The notes beneath the pieces are model-generated. The model was not told where the DNA came from. It made no database searches and was given only the letters and a program-made list of their open reading frames with translations. 44,850 nucleotides of DNA, taken from contig QYLO01000022.1 of assembly GCA_022766165.1 (NCBI GenBank), positions 1 to 44,850 on the forward strand, written 5' to 3'. Shown piece after piece: positions 31,073 through 39,096 of this stretch. Made by a program: the position numbers and the translations under genes. The stretch's first letter is position 1. Every line of letters begins with the position of its first letter. Origin of the DNA: Candidatus Electrothrix gigas (lineage in GTDB: Bacteria > Desulfobacterota > Desulfobulbia > Desulfobulbales > Desulfobulbaceae).

Positions 31073-33544
31073 ATGAGCATCTCTTCTACTTTTAAAAAGC
31101 ATGGCAGATGGAAAGGATGTCTCGTTATTTTACTGTATTTGTTACTGTCCCTTCTTGAATTATTCGTTGTTTCCCTTTATCTATTATTCCGTTTCGCGCA
31201 AGATACATACAGAAAAATGGCAAAAAAGCGATCTCAGAAAAAAAGAAGAAAAAGCAGGGCCAAGTCTATAGCTCAATTTTCAATAAAGGAGTTACCCAAT
31301 GCAGGCCAAAACTATCTCAAGCAAGGGAAATTTGCTGAAGCGATAAAGGTCTTTCGCAGATTGGTTCAGGAAAGCCAGGACGAAAAGTGGAGGGAACCAC
31401 TCCGCTCTTCTTTTCAGGGCCGCATCAACCAGTTGACGGCCAAAGGCATGCATAGAGAGGCCCTTGTTATTTTTCACAACATGGAAACCCTGTTTCCTGA
31501 TCAGGACCCGGAACTACAAGGTTTGCATATTCTGCTGCTGATTCATGCTGATCAGCCGGATAAGGCTCGGCAACTCTATGAGCAAGCAGAAGATACCCTG
31601 CCCAAACAGCAGAAACAGCTCATTGATGAAACCTTTGCAGCCCTGCTCCTCAGCGGCAACGAAAAATTTGTTCAGAACTTTCCTGCTGACTCGCCATTGC
31701 GCAACCAATTCTTCGATGCCCAGCAGGCTCTGCGTTGTTACAGCCAAGGACAGGACAGCGAGGTGCTGAAGCATTTGCAAGCTCTTCCCTTCCGGTCTCC
31801 TTATAAAAATTTTCGGATGGCTCTGAATGGCATGCTTGCCTTTCATGAAAATCAGAAAAAGGCCCGGACATTCTTTGATAAGATTCATACGAACTCCCCG
31901 TTCTTTCCACTGATTTCGCCTTATCTTTATATGCTGAATGATGCAGAAGGAAGAGAAGACGAACGCAAGGATTATAGTAATACGGAAAGCAAGACGGAAA
32001 AAAAGGCCGTGCAGCAATTACAGGGGCTGGATAGAAACAAGATCAAGTTGTTAGCCTCGCTGCAAAGAAATGCAAAAACTCCAGTCGGATTTATCCGTTG
32101 CCTGTGCAATACCGGAGCCGAAGCCTGCCTAGATAAAAAATTGCTCAAGCAGGTGTGTTATCAGTTGCTTCCTCACGAGTTATCTTGCCTGCGAATGTAT
32201 GAAAAGAGATTTGGGCCGATTAAGGATGAGTTTGAACAGGCTCGCCTTGAGGCCCTTGCTCTGGAAATAAAAGAAGAGTCCTATAACATTCCAGAAAGAT
32301 GGCAACAGGCATGTCGGATCCTGAGCAACAGAAAAAATCCAGATGATGCGCTGAAGATTGCCCTGATGCACCGACATATTGCTGCTTGGATTGGCAGAAT
32401 ACACGGCAACGAACACAGTTGGAAGGAGCAGAAGCAGGAGCTTGAAAAAAGCCTAGACTATGATCCTGACGACAAGGCGACTTGGCTCAAGATACATCAG
32501 CTTCTTTCTGGTAGTCCTGCTGAACAATATCGCTGGGTAAACAGGATGCTGAAACAGTTTCCGCAAGAGCCGGAAGTGCTTTTTCTTGGTACTGAAGCAG
32601 CAATCGGACGAAGTGCCTTTAAAAAGGCAAGCCGCTTGGCTGGAGCATTGCTTAAAATTGATCCCATCAACACAAAGGTGCGGGAACTGCTCATCAATGC
32701 CCATATCAACCATGCCCATAAGCTTGCCAAGCAGGAAAAATATGCCCTGGCCTGCAAAGAGTGTGATCATGCCTCTGCCTTTGGTCGAGGCAATGCCGAT
32801 CAAGGTAGGATAGAGATCACTCGCGGACTGTTGGATCTGTTGCAGGGCAGGGAAAAAGAAGGGCAGGCTCTGTTGGACAACGGGGAGTCACAGTATGAAC
32901 ATTCGGCCGTTGCCCGTGTGCAGGTCTGCATGAACGCTGAGTTGCTACCCATATCGCCAGCTTGGAAAAAGAAGTTCACGACTCGCCTCAAGGCGGCTGT
33001 TAAAAAGAAACCGGAAAGAGAAGAACTGCTGCAAATCATTACTCAGCTTCTTGATGGCAACGGTAACAAACTTCCGGCGTGGAAGAATATACGTGGAGTT
33101 CTGCAGGCGTATCTGAAAAAAGGTGCTGATCTTTCCCTTCACAAGGATGAGTTTGTCATGCTCTGCCAGGCTTGGCAGCGTTTGCATGAGTTTGCGCTTC
33201 TGCATGCATACGGAAAAAAAGCTGCGCAACACTGGCCAGATATTCCTTTGTTTACCTACTATCTTGTTGTCGGGAAAAGTGAAAATGGGAAAAAAAGGCT
33301 GACAGATAAGGATATAGAGGAACTGGAAGATGCCTCTGATATGGCTATGCGGCAGAAGGACAGTGCCACAGAAAGACTGATTGATGACTTTCTGGATGAG
33401 CATGCATTTGGTTTTCCTGAAGGTCCACCCGTAGGAATACTGGCCGAGTTATTGAAAAAAGAAATTTTCGATAACGATGAAGAGGGGAGAAAACCGACCG
33501 AAGAAGAAATAGAAAAATTCTTTGAACTTTTTGGTGATCCTTGA
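31073..33544 (+). CDS. membrane-anchored TPR-like protein of the divergent Hsp70 operon
   Basis: The 823-residue protein starts with one membrane helix (CLVILLYLLLSLLELFVVSL, about 15-40) followed by a lysine/arginine-rich stretch. Degenerate TPR-like helical pairs then run through the rest (for example NYLKQGKFAEAIKVFRRLVQ, LAKQEKYALACKECDHA). The end is acidic (EEEIEKFFELFGDP). The C-terminal acidic motif and the linkage to a DnaK gene suggest it presents or receives Hsp70 clients. An alternative start at the internal MAKKRSQ (about residue 46) would remove the helix; neither start has a strong ribosome binding site. The family is not recognised beyond TPR. Confidence 0.75.
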   Translation: MSISSTFKKHGRWKGCLVILLYLLLSLLELFVVSLYLLFRFAQDTYRKMAKKRSQKKRRKSRAKSIAQFSIKELPNAGQNYLKQGKFAEAIKVFRRLVQESQDEKWREPLRSSFQGRINQLTAKGMHREALVIFHNMETLFPDQDPELQGLHILLLIHADQPDKARQLYEQAEDTLPKQQKQLIDETFAALLLSGNEKFVQNFPADSPLRNQFFDAQQALRCYSQGQDSEVLKHLQALPFRSPYKNFRMALNGMLAFHENQKKARTFFDKIHTNSPFFPLISPYLYMLNDAEGREDERKDYSNTESKTEKKAVQQLQGLDRNKIKLLASLQRNAKTPVGFIRCLCNTGAEACLDKKLLKQVCYQLLPHELSCLRMYEKRFGPIKDEFEQARLEALALEIKEESYNIPERWQQACRILSNRKNPDDALKIALMHRHIAAWIGRIHGNEHSWKEQKQELEKSLDYDPDDKATWLKIHQLLSGSPAEQYRWVNRMLKQFPQEPEVLFLGTEAAIGRSAFKKASRLAGALLKIDPINTKVRELLINAHINHAHKLAKQEKYALACKECDHASAFGRGNADQGRIEITRGLLDLLQGREKEGQALLDNGESQYEHSAVARVQVCMNAELLPISPAWKKKFTTRLKAAVKKKPEREELLQIITQLLDGNGNKLPAWKNIRGVLQAYLKKGADLSLHKDEFVMLCQAWQRLHEFALLHAYGKKAAQHWPDIPLFTYYLVVGKSENGKKRLTDKDIEELEDASDMAMRQKDSATERLIDDFLDEHAFGFPEGPPVGILAELLKKEIFDNDEEGRKPTEEEIEKFFELFGDP

Positions 33545-33622
33545 AAATAGGCAAGTTTAATGCTACTTTACAGCTCTGTTCTTTCAGCGAATAGGGCAGC
33601 TTATTTATTAATAAATGTATCT

Positions 33623-33931
33623 ATGAAAACACCGTATGAAGTTTTAGGTATATCAGAAGAATGCAATGATAAGGTTGTCAAGCAGGGCTATCTGCTTATG
33701 GTGAAGCAATTTTCTCCTGAACGCTTTCCTGAAGATTTTCAACGAATTCGTCATGCCTATGAGAAGATCAAGACGGAAAAAGACCGTGCAGCCTTAAAAC
33801 TCTTTGACAAGACCTTGCCAGAACCGGAAGAACTGATTCGGGAACTGACAAAGGTGTCGGCCAACAACCGACCAGAGGAACAAACCTTGCAGGAATTACT
33901 TGCTCAGGGAGTACAGCAAATCAGCAAATGA
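33623..33931 (+). CDS. short J-domain-like protein lacking HPD
   Basis: The 102-residue protein begins like a J domain: MKTPYEVLGISEECNDKVVK (helix I), a helix II YLLMVKQF, then SPERFPEDFQRIRHAYEKIK (loop and helix III). The loop that should read HPD, which triggers Hsp70 ATP hydrolysis, reads SPE at residues 31-33. The tail (LPEPEELIRELTKV) is helical. It is encoded 47 bases upstream of a GrpE-like gene and one gene before a dnaK. It may bind the neighbouring DnaK without stimulating it, or use a modified contact. ATG 33623 is chosen so that the J domain starts at residue 1. The fold is confident; the loss of HPD is read directly. Confidence 0.8.
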   Translation: MKTPYEVLGISEECNDKVVKQGYLLMVKQFSPERFPEDFQRIRHAYEKIKTEKDRAALKLFDKTLPEPEELIRELTKVSANNRPEEQTLQELLAQGVQQISK

Positions 33932-33978
33932 AGATAGCAAGCTAACAGGAACGGGAAACGGGCAAGAGAATAAAACAG

Positions 33979-34689
33979 ATGGCAACAGATAGAATGACGG
34001 CAACAGATACAGCGGAAAAATTAGTCAACAGATTTCGTGACTACTTGATAGCTGCATCAGATGATATCACGCAACCGTCAGAAAAACTGGGTCTTTTTTC
34101 TCTGTACAGCGAAATGAAGGCCTTGAAAAATGAGGTCAAGATCGAATCTCGACATATAAAACAGGGGTTTGTCGGGATACAGGAGGCACTGAAATTACAT
34201 GAAGAGAATATCGCTCAGTCGCAGGATCAAAAACAAGACGGCCCAGAATTAGCCCCTCTGCTGGATGGTATCATTGACCTTTATGATCGAATTCATGCCT
34301 CTCTCAGGGCCTTGCCAGAACCGAGTGAATTTGAGCCGCAGTCAGAGCAAAAAGAAAAAAAATCCTTTTGGTTGCGTCGTCGCAAAAAAGAGGAAGAAGA
34401 GTGGAACAAGAGGGCGCAGCAGCTACAAAGGGAACAGGATATGATTGCCTCCATGCGGGCTGGACAGCAGATGCTGCTGGACAGGATACTCGGCCTCCTG
34501 CTGTCTTGGGATATCACCCCTGTTGTGACTCTTGAGCAACGTTTTGATCCGCATAACATGCGAGCAGTGGGTACGGACACCCTGCCGGACCTTGCCGACG
34601 GAACAGTCAGTGACGAGATCCGCACAGGATTTCAGCAACAGGGTAAGGTGATGCGTCTGGCTGATGTCCGAGTGAACCGCTTACAGTGA
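33979..34689 (+). CDS. GrpE-like nucleotide exchange factor
   Basis: The 236-residue protein has a long helical region (residues 10-150, with LGLFSLYSEMKALKNEVKIE and a charged linker KEKKSFWLRRRKKEEEEWNK). A C-terminal beta domain reads QRFDPHNMRAVGTDTLPDLA, then GTVSDEIRTGFQQQGKVMRL and ADVRVNR, matching the GrpE head that opens the DnaK nucleotide cleft. The helical part is longer and more divergent than in housekeeping GrpE. It lies 45 bases upstream of the dnaK-like gene and probably serves that DnaK specifically. A canonical grpE is presumably elsewhere in the genome. Confidence 0.82.
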   Translation: MATDRMTATDTAEKLVNRFRDYLIAASDDITQPSEKLGLFSLYSEMKALKNEVKIESRHIKQGFVGIQEALKLHEENIAQSQDQKQDGPELAPLLDGIIDLYDRIHASLRALPEPSEFEPQSEQKEKKSFWLRRRKKEEEEWNKRAQQLQREQDMIASMRAGQQMLLDRILGLLLSWDITPVVTLEQRFDPHNMRAVGTDTLPDLADGTVSDEIRTGFQQQGKVMRLADVRVNRLQ

Positions 34690-34734
34690 ATCCTGTCTTC
34701 AGAAAAAATATTATATTATATCAGAGAGTAAGAA

Positions 34735-36528
34735 ATGAACGAGATAATTATCGGTATTGACCTTGGAACCACCAATTCGGAAGTAGCGGTTATTCAGGAT
34801 GCCCATCCTGTACTGCTCAAAAATCAGGACAGCGTGATTCTGCCCTCGTATGTGGGGGTTGATGAGGATGGCGACTTACTGGTCGGTGTGGCGGCCCGCA
34901 ATCAATATGCGGTCTATCCTGAGCGAACCGTTAAGTCAGTCAAACGTTTGATGGGAAGTGGGGAGCAGGTCAAAATGGCTGGAAAGGAATATTCTCCTCA
35001 AGAGATCTCAGCCATTATTCTCAAATCGCTTAAAGAGATTGCTGAGAAACAACTTAAACAGAAGGTGGGCAAGGCGGTCATTACTGTACCAGCCTATTTT
35101 TCCGATGTGCAGCGGCAAGCGACCAGAGAGGCTGGAGAAATCGCTGGTTTGGAAGTGGTCAAGATGATCAACGAACCCACTGCTGCTGCGCTGGCCTATG
35201 AAGGCGATGCCCATCTGGGCAAGACCATTATGGTCTATGACCTAGGCGGTGGTACCTTTGATGTCTCTGTGGTGGGGATTGAGAACGGGGTAATTGAAGT
35301 CATTGCCAGTCACGGAAACAATCATCTGGGTGGTGATGACTTTGATCGCAAGATTGTTGAACATATTCTTGAATATCTTCAAGAAGAACATGGTGAACTC
35401 TCCCTTTCTCCAGAAGCCAAGGCTCGCATAGAGCGGGCAGCAGAACAGGCCAAGATCACCCTTTCAAACAACCCTTTTGCCACGGTAAAGGAAGAGTATC
35501 TCTTTGAGAAAAACGGAGTGCCTGTTCATCTTGACGTGGAGATCAGTCGAGATGAATATGAGGACATGATTAGACCCTTTATTGAGGAGAGTATGGAGGC
35601 CGTGCATATTGCCCTGAAAGGAGCCAGTCTAACCGCCTCAGATATTGAGGAGGTCCTATTGGTTGGAGGCTCATCCCGTACCCCCTTAGTCCAGCAGTAT
35701 TTTGAAGAAGAACTGGGACTTATTCCTCACTGTGAGATTGATCCAGACCTCTGTGTTGCTGCTGGTGCAGCAGTGCAGGCCGGTATGATTAATGGAGAGG
35801 AGGTCTCGACTGTGCTGGTCGATATCACACCCTACACCTTTTCCACAGCTTCCCTGCAATTTAATATGCAAACGATGTCCTATGACGTGGTTTGTGTGCC
35901 ACTGATCAAAAAGAATTCTCCTATTCCGGTAAAAAAGAGTGATGTTTTCTACACCATGCATGATAACCAAAAAAAGGTAAAGGTTGAGGTGTATCAAGGG
36001 GAAAGTACTGTTCCCAATGAGAATATTTTGATCGGTGAATTTATGATCACCGGCCTTTCCAATAAACCGGCAGGAAATGAGATAATTGATACTTTTGAGC
36101 TGGATAAGGACGGTATTCTTCATGTAACGGCCATTGAAAAATGTACTGGTAAGTCAAAGAAAATAGAAATTGACAATGCTATGGCTAAATTAGACAAGGA
36201 GGACATGGACAAGGCCCGGGACAAGATCGGTGAGTTGTTCAATACCTCGTCTGATTGCGATATTGACGGGGAATATACCGTGGTTGACGAGGAAAACGAG
36301 AACGAGGAAGAGACAGCAGAGCAGCAGAAGCAGAGTGAGGAAGCTGTTAAGGCCGAAGCATTGATCAAAAAAGCAGAAACTCTGATGGATGATGCGGAAA
36401 GCGAGGATCAAGAAGAATTGGTCGAGCTGGTCGAGGCTATTCGTGACGCCTTAAAAGCTGCTGATGGAACCCGCCTTGACGAGTCCATGCACGAGTTAAA
36501 CGAGATTATTTTTTACTTGGAATCATAA
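34735..36528 (+). CDS. divergent DnaK (Hsp70) chaperone
   Basis: The 597-residue protein has all Hsp70 ATPase signatures: IIGIDLGTTNSEVAVIQD, VITVPAYFSDVQRQATREAG, INEPTAAALAYEG, MVYDLGGGTFDVSVVGIENG and VLLVGGSSRTPLVQQYF. The substrate-binding part is present (TPYTFSTASLQFNM, KKNSPIPVKKSDVFYTMHDN, VEVYQGES), followed by a short lid of about 100 residues rich in Glu. It is shorter than housekeeping DnaK (about 635-640) and lacks a typical C-terminal tail. It sits third from last in an operon with TPR, J-like and GrpE-like genes and is followed after three bases by a zinc-ribbon gene. It is probably a specialised paralogue rather than the main DnaK. Confidence 0.92.
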   Translation: MNEIIIGIDLGTTNSEVAVIQDAHPVLLKNQDSVILPSYVGVDEDGDLLVGVAARNQYAVYPERTVKSVKRLMGSGEQVKMAGKEYSPQEISAIILKSLKEIAEKQLKQKVGKAVITVPAYFSDVQRQATREAGEIAGLEVVKMINEPTAAALAYEGDAHLGKTIMVYDLGGGTFDVSVVGIENGVIEVIASHGNNHLGGDDFDRKIVEHILEYLQEEHGELSLSPEAKARIERAAEQAKITLSNNPFATVKEEYLFEKNGVPVHLDVEISRDEYEDMIRPFIEESMEAVHIALKGASLTASDIEEVLLVGGSSRTPLVQQYFEEELGLIPHCEIDPDLCVAAGAAVQAGMINGEEVSTVLVDITPYTFSTASLQFNMQTMSYDVVCVPLIKKNSPIPVKKSDVFYTMHDNQKKVKVEVYQGESTVPNENILIGEFMITGLSNKPAGNEIIDTFELDKDGILHVTAIEKCTGKSKKIEIDNAMAKLDKEDMDKARDKIGELFNTSSDCDIDGEYTVVDEENENEEETAEQQKQSEEAVKAEALIKKAETLMDDAESEDQEELVELVEAIRDALKAADGTRLDESMHELNEIIFYLES

Positions 36529-36531
36529 ATC

Positions 36532-36828
36532 ATGGAACGCTGTCCTGTTTGTCGGGCGTCATTTAAAGGGATGCCGGTGTGCCGCCGTTGCAAGTCCGAT
36601 CTGACAGATCTTATTACCTTGGAAAAACAGGCCAAGTACAGAATGATGCAGGCGGTTCAACAGTTGCAGGCTGGCAACCTCAGTAAGGCTCGTCAGCTCT
36701 GCAGTAGTTCTGAATCTCTGCAACGTACAGATTTTGGTGCGGCATTACTTGGCTTTCTTGATGTCTTAGTTTTGGAAGAAAAAAGGTCTCTGGAGGATAT
36801 GCTATGGGAATATGGCAAAGATATTTAA
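36532..36828 (+). CDS. small zinc-ribbon protein of the Hsp70 operon
   Basis: The 98-residue protein starts with two CxxC pairs, CPVC at 4-7 and CRRC at 17-20, forming a compact zinc ribbon. A helical pair follows (MMQAVQQLQAGNLSKARQLC), resembling a single TPR. It starts three bases after the DnaK stop codon. DnaJ proteins normally carry zinc ribbons that bind clients, so this may supply the domain missing from the truncated J-protein of the same operon. That functional link is inference. The conserved pattern and the tight spacing make the gene itself secure. Confidence 0.78.
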   Translation: MERCPVCRASFKGMPVCRRCKSDLTDLITLEKQAKYRMMQAVQQLQAGNLSKARQLCSSSESLQRTDFGAALLGFLDVLVLEEKRSLEDMLWEYGKDI

Positions 36829-36858
36829 AAAATATTTGTACTGGATAAGGTCAAGGCG

Positions 36859-37995
36859 TCAAGGCTTTGTCCCGATTGACGGCACCCGCCAAGTATACAC
36901 TGCTGTGACTGCATAATTCCAAACAGAACTTATCGCTATACCAGCTAACGCCGAGAGTATCCAGTTTGTCTGTCGCTGAAAGAGCAATGAGGAAATTCCT
37001 ACATTGGCAGCAGCCCCAATCCCACAAACCAGGGTAAAAGAAAACCAACCTGTGAGAAGCTTCCAGCCCTTGAGTTGGACATCGTTATAGGTGAAAAAAT
37101 TATTGAGCAGGTAATTGGTGGTCATAGCCACCAGAGTGGCTACAGTCTGTCCCAGCATAAAGGAGTTGCCTGTGAGACGAAAGAGCAACAAAAGTACGAA
37201 AAAATGAACAAGCAGGCCAACGCCTCCCACCAAGATAAAGGCGACAAAGCGAACTGGCAGTAAATGCCCAATCCATTTATCCAGCAAGAGCATCCCAAAC
37301 TCAAGAAAGGCCCGATTATCCAACTTGCTTTCTCCGGCATAACGTTCTTTAAAGATGTAGGGCAGTTCTAAAAAACGCAGCGGTGTTGAGGATGAGGCAA
37401 AGAGATCCAGGAGAATCTTAAAACCTACCCCAGAGAGTCTGTGAACCCGTTGCATCAGGGCATCCCGTTGAATCATGAAAAAACCGCTCATAGGATCGGT
37501 CAACTCTGTTTGCGTAAAATAGCGACTGATCTGCGTAGCAAAACGACTGTAGGCTGCTCGTTTTGTGTCCCAACAGCCAACCCCGCCTCCATCCACATAG
37601 CGACTGCCCACTACAATATCCAGTTGTTGGCTGCGCAAGGCCGTCATCATCTCGGGAAGTAATGTCTCATCGTGTTGAAGATCTGCATCCATCACAGCAA
37701 GATAGGGCGCAGAAGAAGAGAGCATCCCCTCTACACAGGCTGAAGAAAGTCCCCGTCGACCTATGCGATGAATAAGACGAACCCTTGCGTCTTGAAAGGC
37801 AAGATCTGCAACCTTTTGGCTCGTTTTATCGGGTGAATCGTCATCAACAAAGATAACCTCCCAGAATATCCCCTGAAGTGCCTTGGCAAGGCGGCGGATG
37901 AGTTCTTCAACATTTTCAACTTCATTATAGCAGGGAACCACAACAGAGAGCAGGGGAGCAGGAGCAAGAGAAAGAGCTGTATCTTGATTGTTCAT
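36859..37995 (-). CDS. GT2 glycosyltransferase fused to GtrA-like membrane domain
   Basis: The 378-residue protein has an N-terminal family-2 glycosyltransferase of the dolichol/polyprenol-phosphate mannosyltransferase type (LSVVVPCYNEVENVEELIRR, VIFVDDDSPDKT, YLAVMDADLQHDETLLPEMM, DIVVGSRYVDGG, MSGFFMIQRDAL). Four membrane helices of GtrA type follow in residues 240-365. Such proteins make polyprenyl-phosphate-linked sugars for transfer across the membrane and decorate lipopolysaccharide, arabinogalactan or proteins. The substrate is unknown. A perfect inverted repeat with the ATATGAAAG arm lies about 100 bp upstream of its ATG (38093-38116). It is convergent with the zinc-ribbon gene. Confidence 0.9.
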   Translation of the reverse strand: MNNQDTALSLAPAPLLSVVVPCYNEVENVEELIRRLAKALQGIFWEVIFVDDDSPDKTSQKVADLAFQDARVRLIHRIGRRGLSSACVEGMLSSSAPYLAVMDADLQHDETLLPEMMTALRSQQLDIVVGSRYVDGGGVGCWDTKRAAYSRFATQISRYFTQTELTDPMSGFFMIQRDALMQRVHRLSGVGFKILLDLFASSSTPLRFLELPYIFKERYAGESKLDNRAFLEFGMLLLDKWIGHLLPVRFVAFILVGGVGLLVHFFVLLLLFRLTGNSFMLGQTVATLVAMTTNYLLNNFFTYNDVQLKGWKLLTGWFSFTLVCGIGAAANVGISSLLFQRQTNWILSALAGIAISSVWNYAVTAVYTWRVPSIGTKP

Positions 37996-38092
37996 AAATA
38001 TACGACACGAGCAAAGAGTATAAAATATTCTGCTTGTATTCTGCTTGTCCCTCCCCCACCCCAGAGAGAGTAAGGGGTGGGATAGAAGGTTT

Positions 38093-38116
38093 ATATGAAA
38101 GTACCCTCTTTCATAT
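38093..38116. promoter_or_regulatory. perfect inverted repeat ATATGAAAG-N6-CTTTCATAT (candidate operator)
   Basis: The nine-base arms at 38093-38101 and 38108-38116 are exact inverses around TACCCT. The site is about 98 bp upstream of the glycosyltransferase start and just past the stop codon of the Cys-rich gene. A second copy at 38932-38955 matches 20 of 24 positions. The arm also recurs, without the full palindrome, at 38857 and 42505. No T-run follows, so a terminator is less likely. Confidence 0.6.
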
Positions 38117-38126
38117 TGTGTTTTCG

Positions 38127-38831
38127 CTAGTACTGATTTCTACTCACCCAAGCATTCCAACGGGTTTCCATTGTTTCCCTGTTCTCTTGACGATTTACGT
38201 TTAAGTTGCAATATGTCGCAACCTGCCTGCTTCCACCCTCATATTGCGGAACACGGGTTCGAGTTGGAGAGTAACGAACTTCACAGGATTTGTAGCGAAC
38301 TTCGCCACAATCATATGGTACTGGTACTTCCTGACGGTACTGTGTGTTGCATATTGTGCGCTGTACCTTGTTCTTGTTACAACTGTTAGTCCTTACCTTT
38401 GTGTACTTTTTACCTGTTTTACACTGTTTTTTCTTACAGTAATGCTTTACACCTTTTGAGTAGTAGTTACCACAGAGTTTACATTGAGTGGTGGCTACCC
38501 GCTCTGTTTTCTTGGTATAGGTTGTCTGGCATTGGTACTTCTGCTGACATACTGCTTTTTTTGAGCGGCTTGGTTTGCGTATGCTGCAACTGTATGTATT
38601 GCATGTCTTGTACTTATTGCATTGACTACAAGTAGAACAGGATTGTCGTTGCTTACATTTACACTGTGGCTTTTGGTATTGTTTTGTCTTGCACAAGGAA
38701 CAGCCACAAGGCTGCTGAACTTGAACAACTACTTGAGGTGGTGGCGCTTGTTCATAGCAATCATAGGCAAGAGCTGTACTTGCTGTTAAGAACAAGGTGA
38801 CAAGAAAACTGAGAGTAAAAACTGATTTCAT
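38127..38831 (-). CDS. exported cysteine- and lysine-rich protein
   Basis: The 234-residue protein has a signal peptide (MKSVFTLSFLVTLFLTASTA, cleaved near LAYD). The mature part has about 22 cysteines, many in CxC and CxxC pairs (PCGCSLC, CKCK, SCSTCSQC, QCKLCGNYY), and many Lys/Tyr. The tail repeats EVRY (CGEVRYKSCEVRY). No family is recognised. The pattern suggests metal binding or a disulfide-crosslinked periplasmic or surface structural protein. AGGAGG precedes ATG 38831, which is why the longer frame starting upstream is rejected. Candidate ATATGAAAGTAC sites flank it on both sides. Confidence 0.75.
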   Translation of the reverse strand: MKSVFTLSFLVTLFLTASTALAYDCYEQAPPPQVVVQVQQPCGCSLCKTKQYQKPQCKCKQRQSCSTCSQCNKYKTCNTYSCSIRKPSRSKKAVCQQKYQCQTTYTKKTERVATTQCKLCGNYYSKGVKHYCKKKQCKTGKKYTKVRTNSCNKNKVQRTICNTQYRQEVPVPYDCGEVRYKSCEVRYSPTRTRVPQYEGGSRQVATYCNLNVNRQENRETMETRWNAWVSRNQY

Positions 38832-38856
38832 ACTTCCTCCTGTAAAAATAAGTTGT

Positions 38857-38889
38857 ATATGAAAGTACTGACTTAAGTACTGACTTCCA
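38857..38889. promoter_or_regulatory. ATATGAAAGTACT motif with inverted and direct repeats upstream of the Cys-rich gene
   Basis: ATATGAAAGTACT (38857-38869) is followed by two AGTACTGACTT copies 12 bp apart (38864-38874, 38876-38886). It closes with TTCCATAC, giving partial symmetry. It is 26 bases upstream of the Cys-rich start codon and shares 15 bases with the site at 42505. Confidence 0.5.
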
Positions 38890-38931
38890 TACGTTGTTGT
38901 CCGGCCCCGGGGAGGCAAGATGTTTGTTTGT

Positions 38932-38955
38932 ATATAAAAGTATTCTTTTTCATAT
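38932..38955. promoter_or_regulatory. second ATATAAAAG-N6-TTTTCATAT palindrome (candidate operator)
   Basis: This 24-base element matches the perfect palindrome at 38093-38116 in 20 positions and keeps its symmetry except for the G/A change in the first arm. It is about 100 bp upstream of the Cys-rich start, mirroring the distance of the other copy to the glycosyltransferase. Confidence 0.5.
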
Positions 38956-39096
38956 CTTTTTCATATTGTATTGGTCCCGATCGTCCCGATCAAAAGACGA
39001 AATGGGATTATACTTAAAGGCATACCTCGAATTTTCGGCGAAAACAATAAAAAAAAACCGCATGGAATTCTTATGCCAGTATCCTTATGCCTTACT

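Noticed and set aside
38832..39096. Small coding frames in the gap right of the Cys-rich gene
   Set aside because: They are short, lack ribosome binding sites and overlap the operator-like palindromes.
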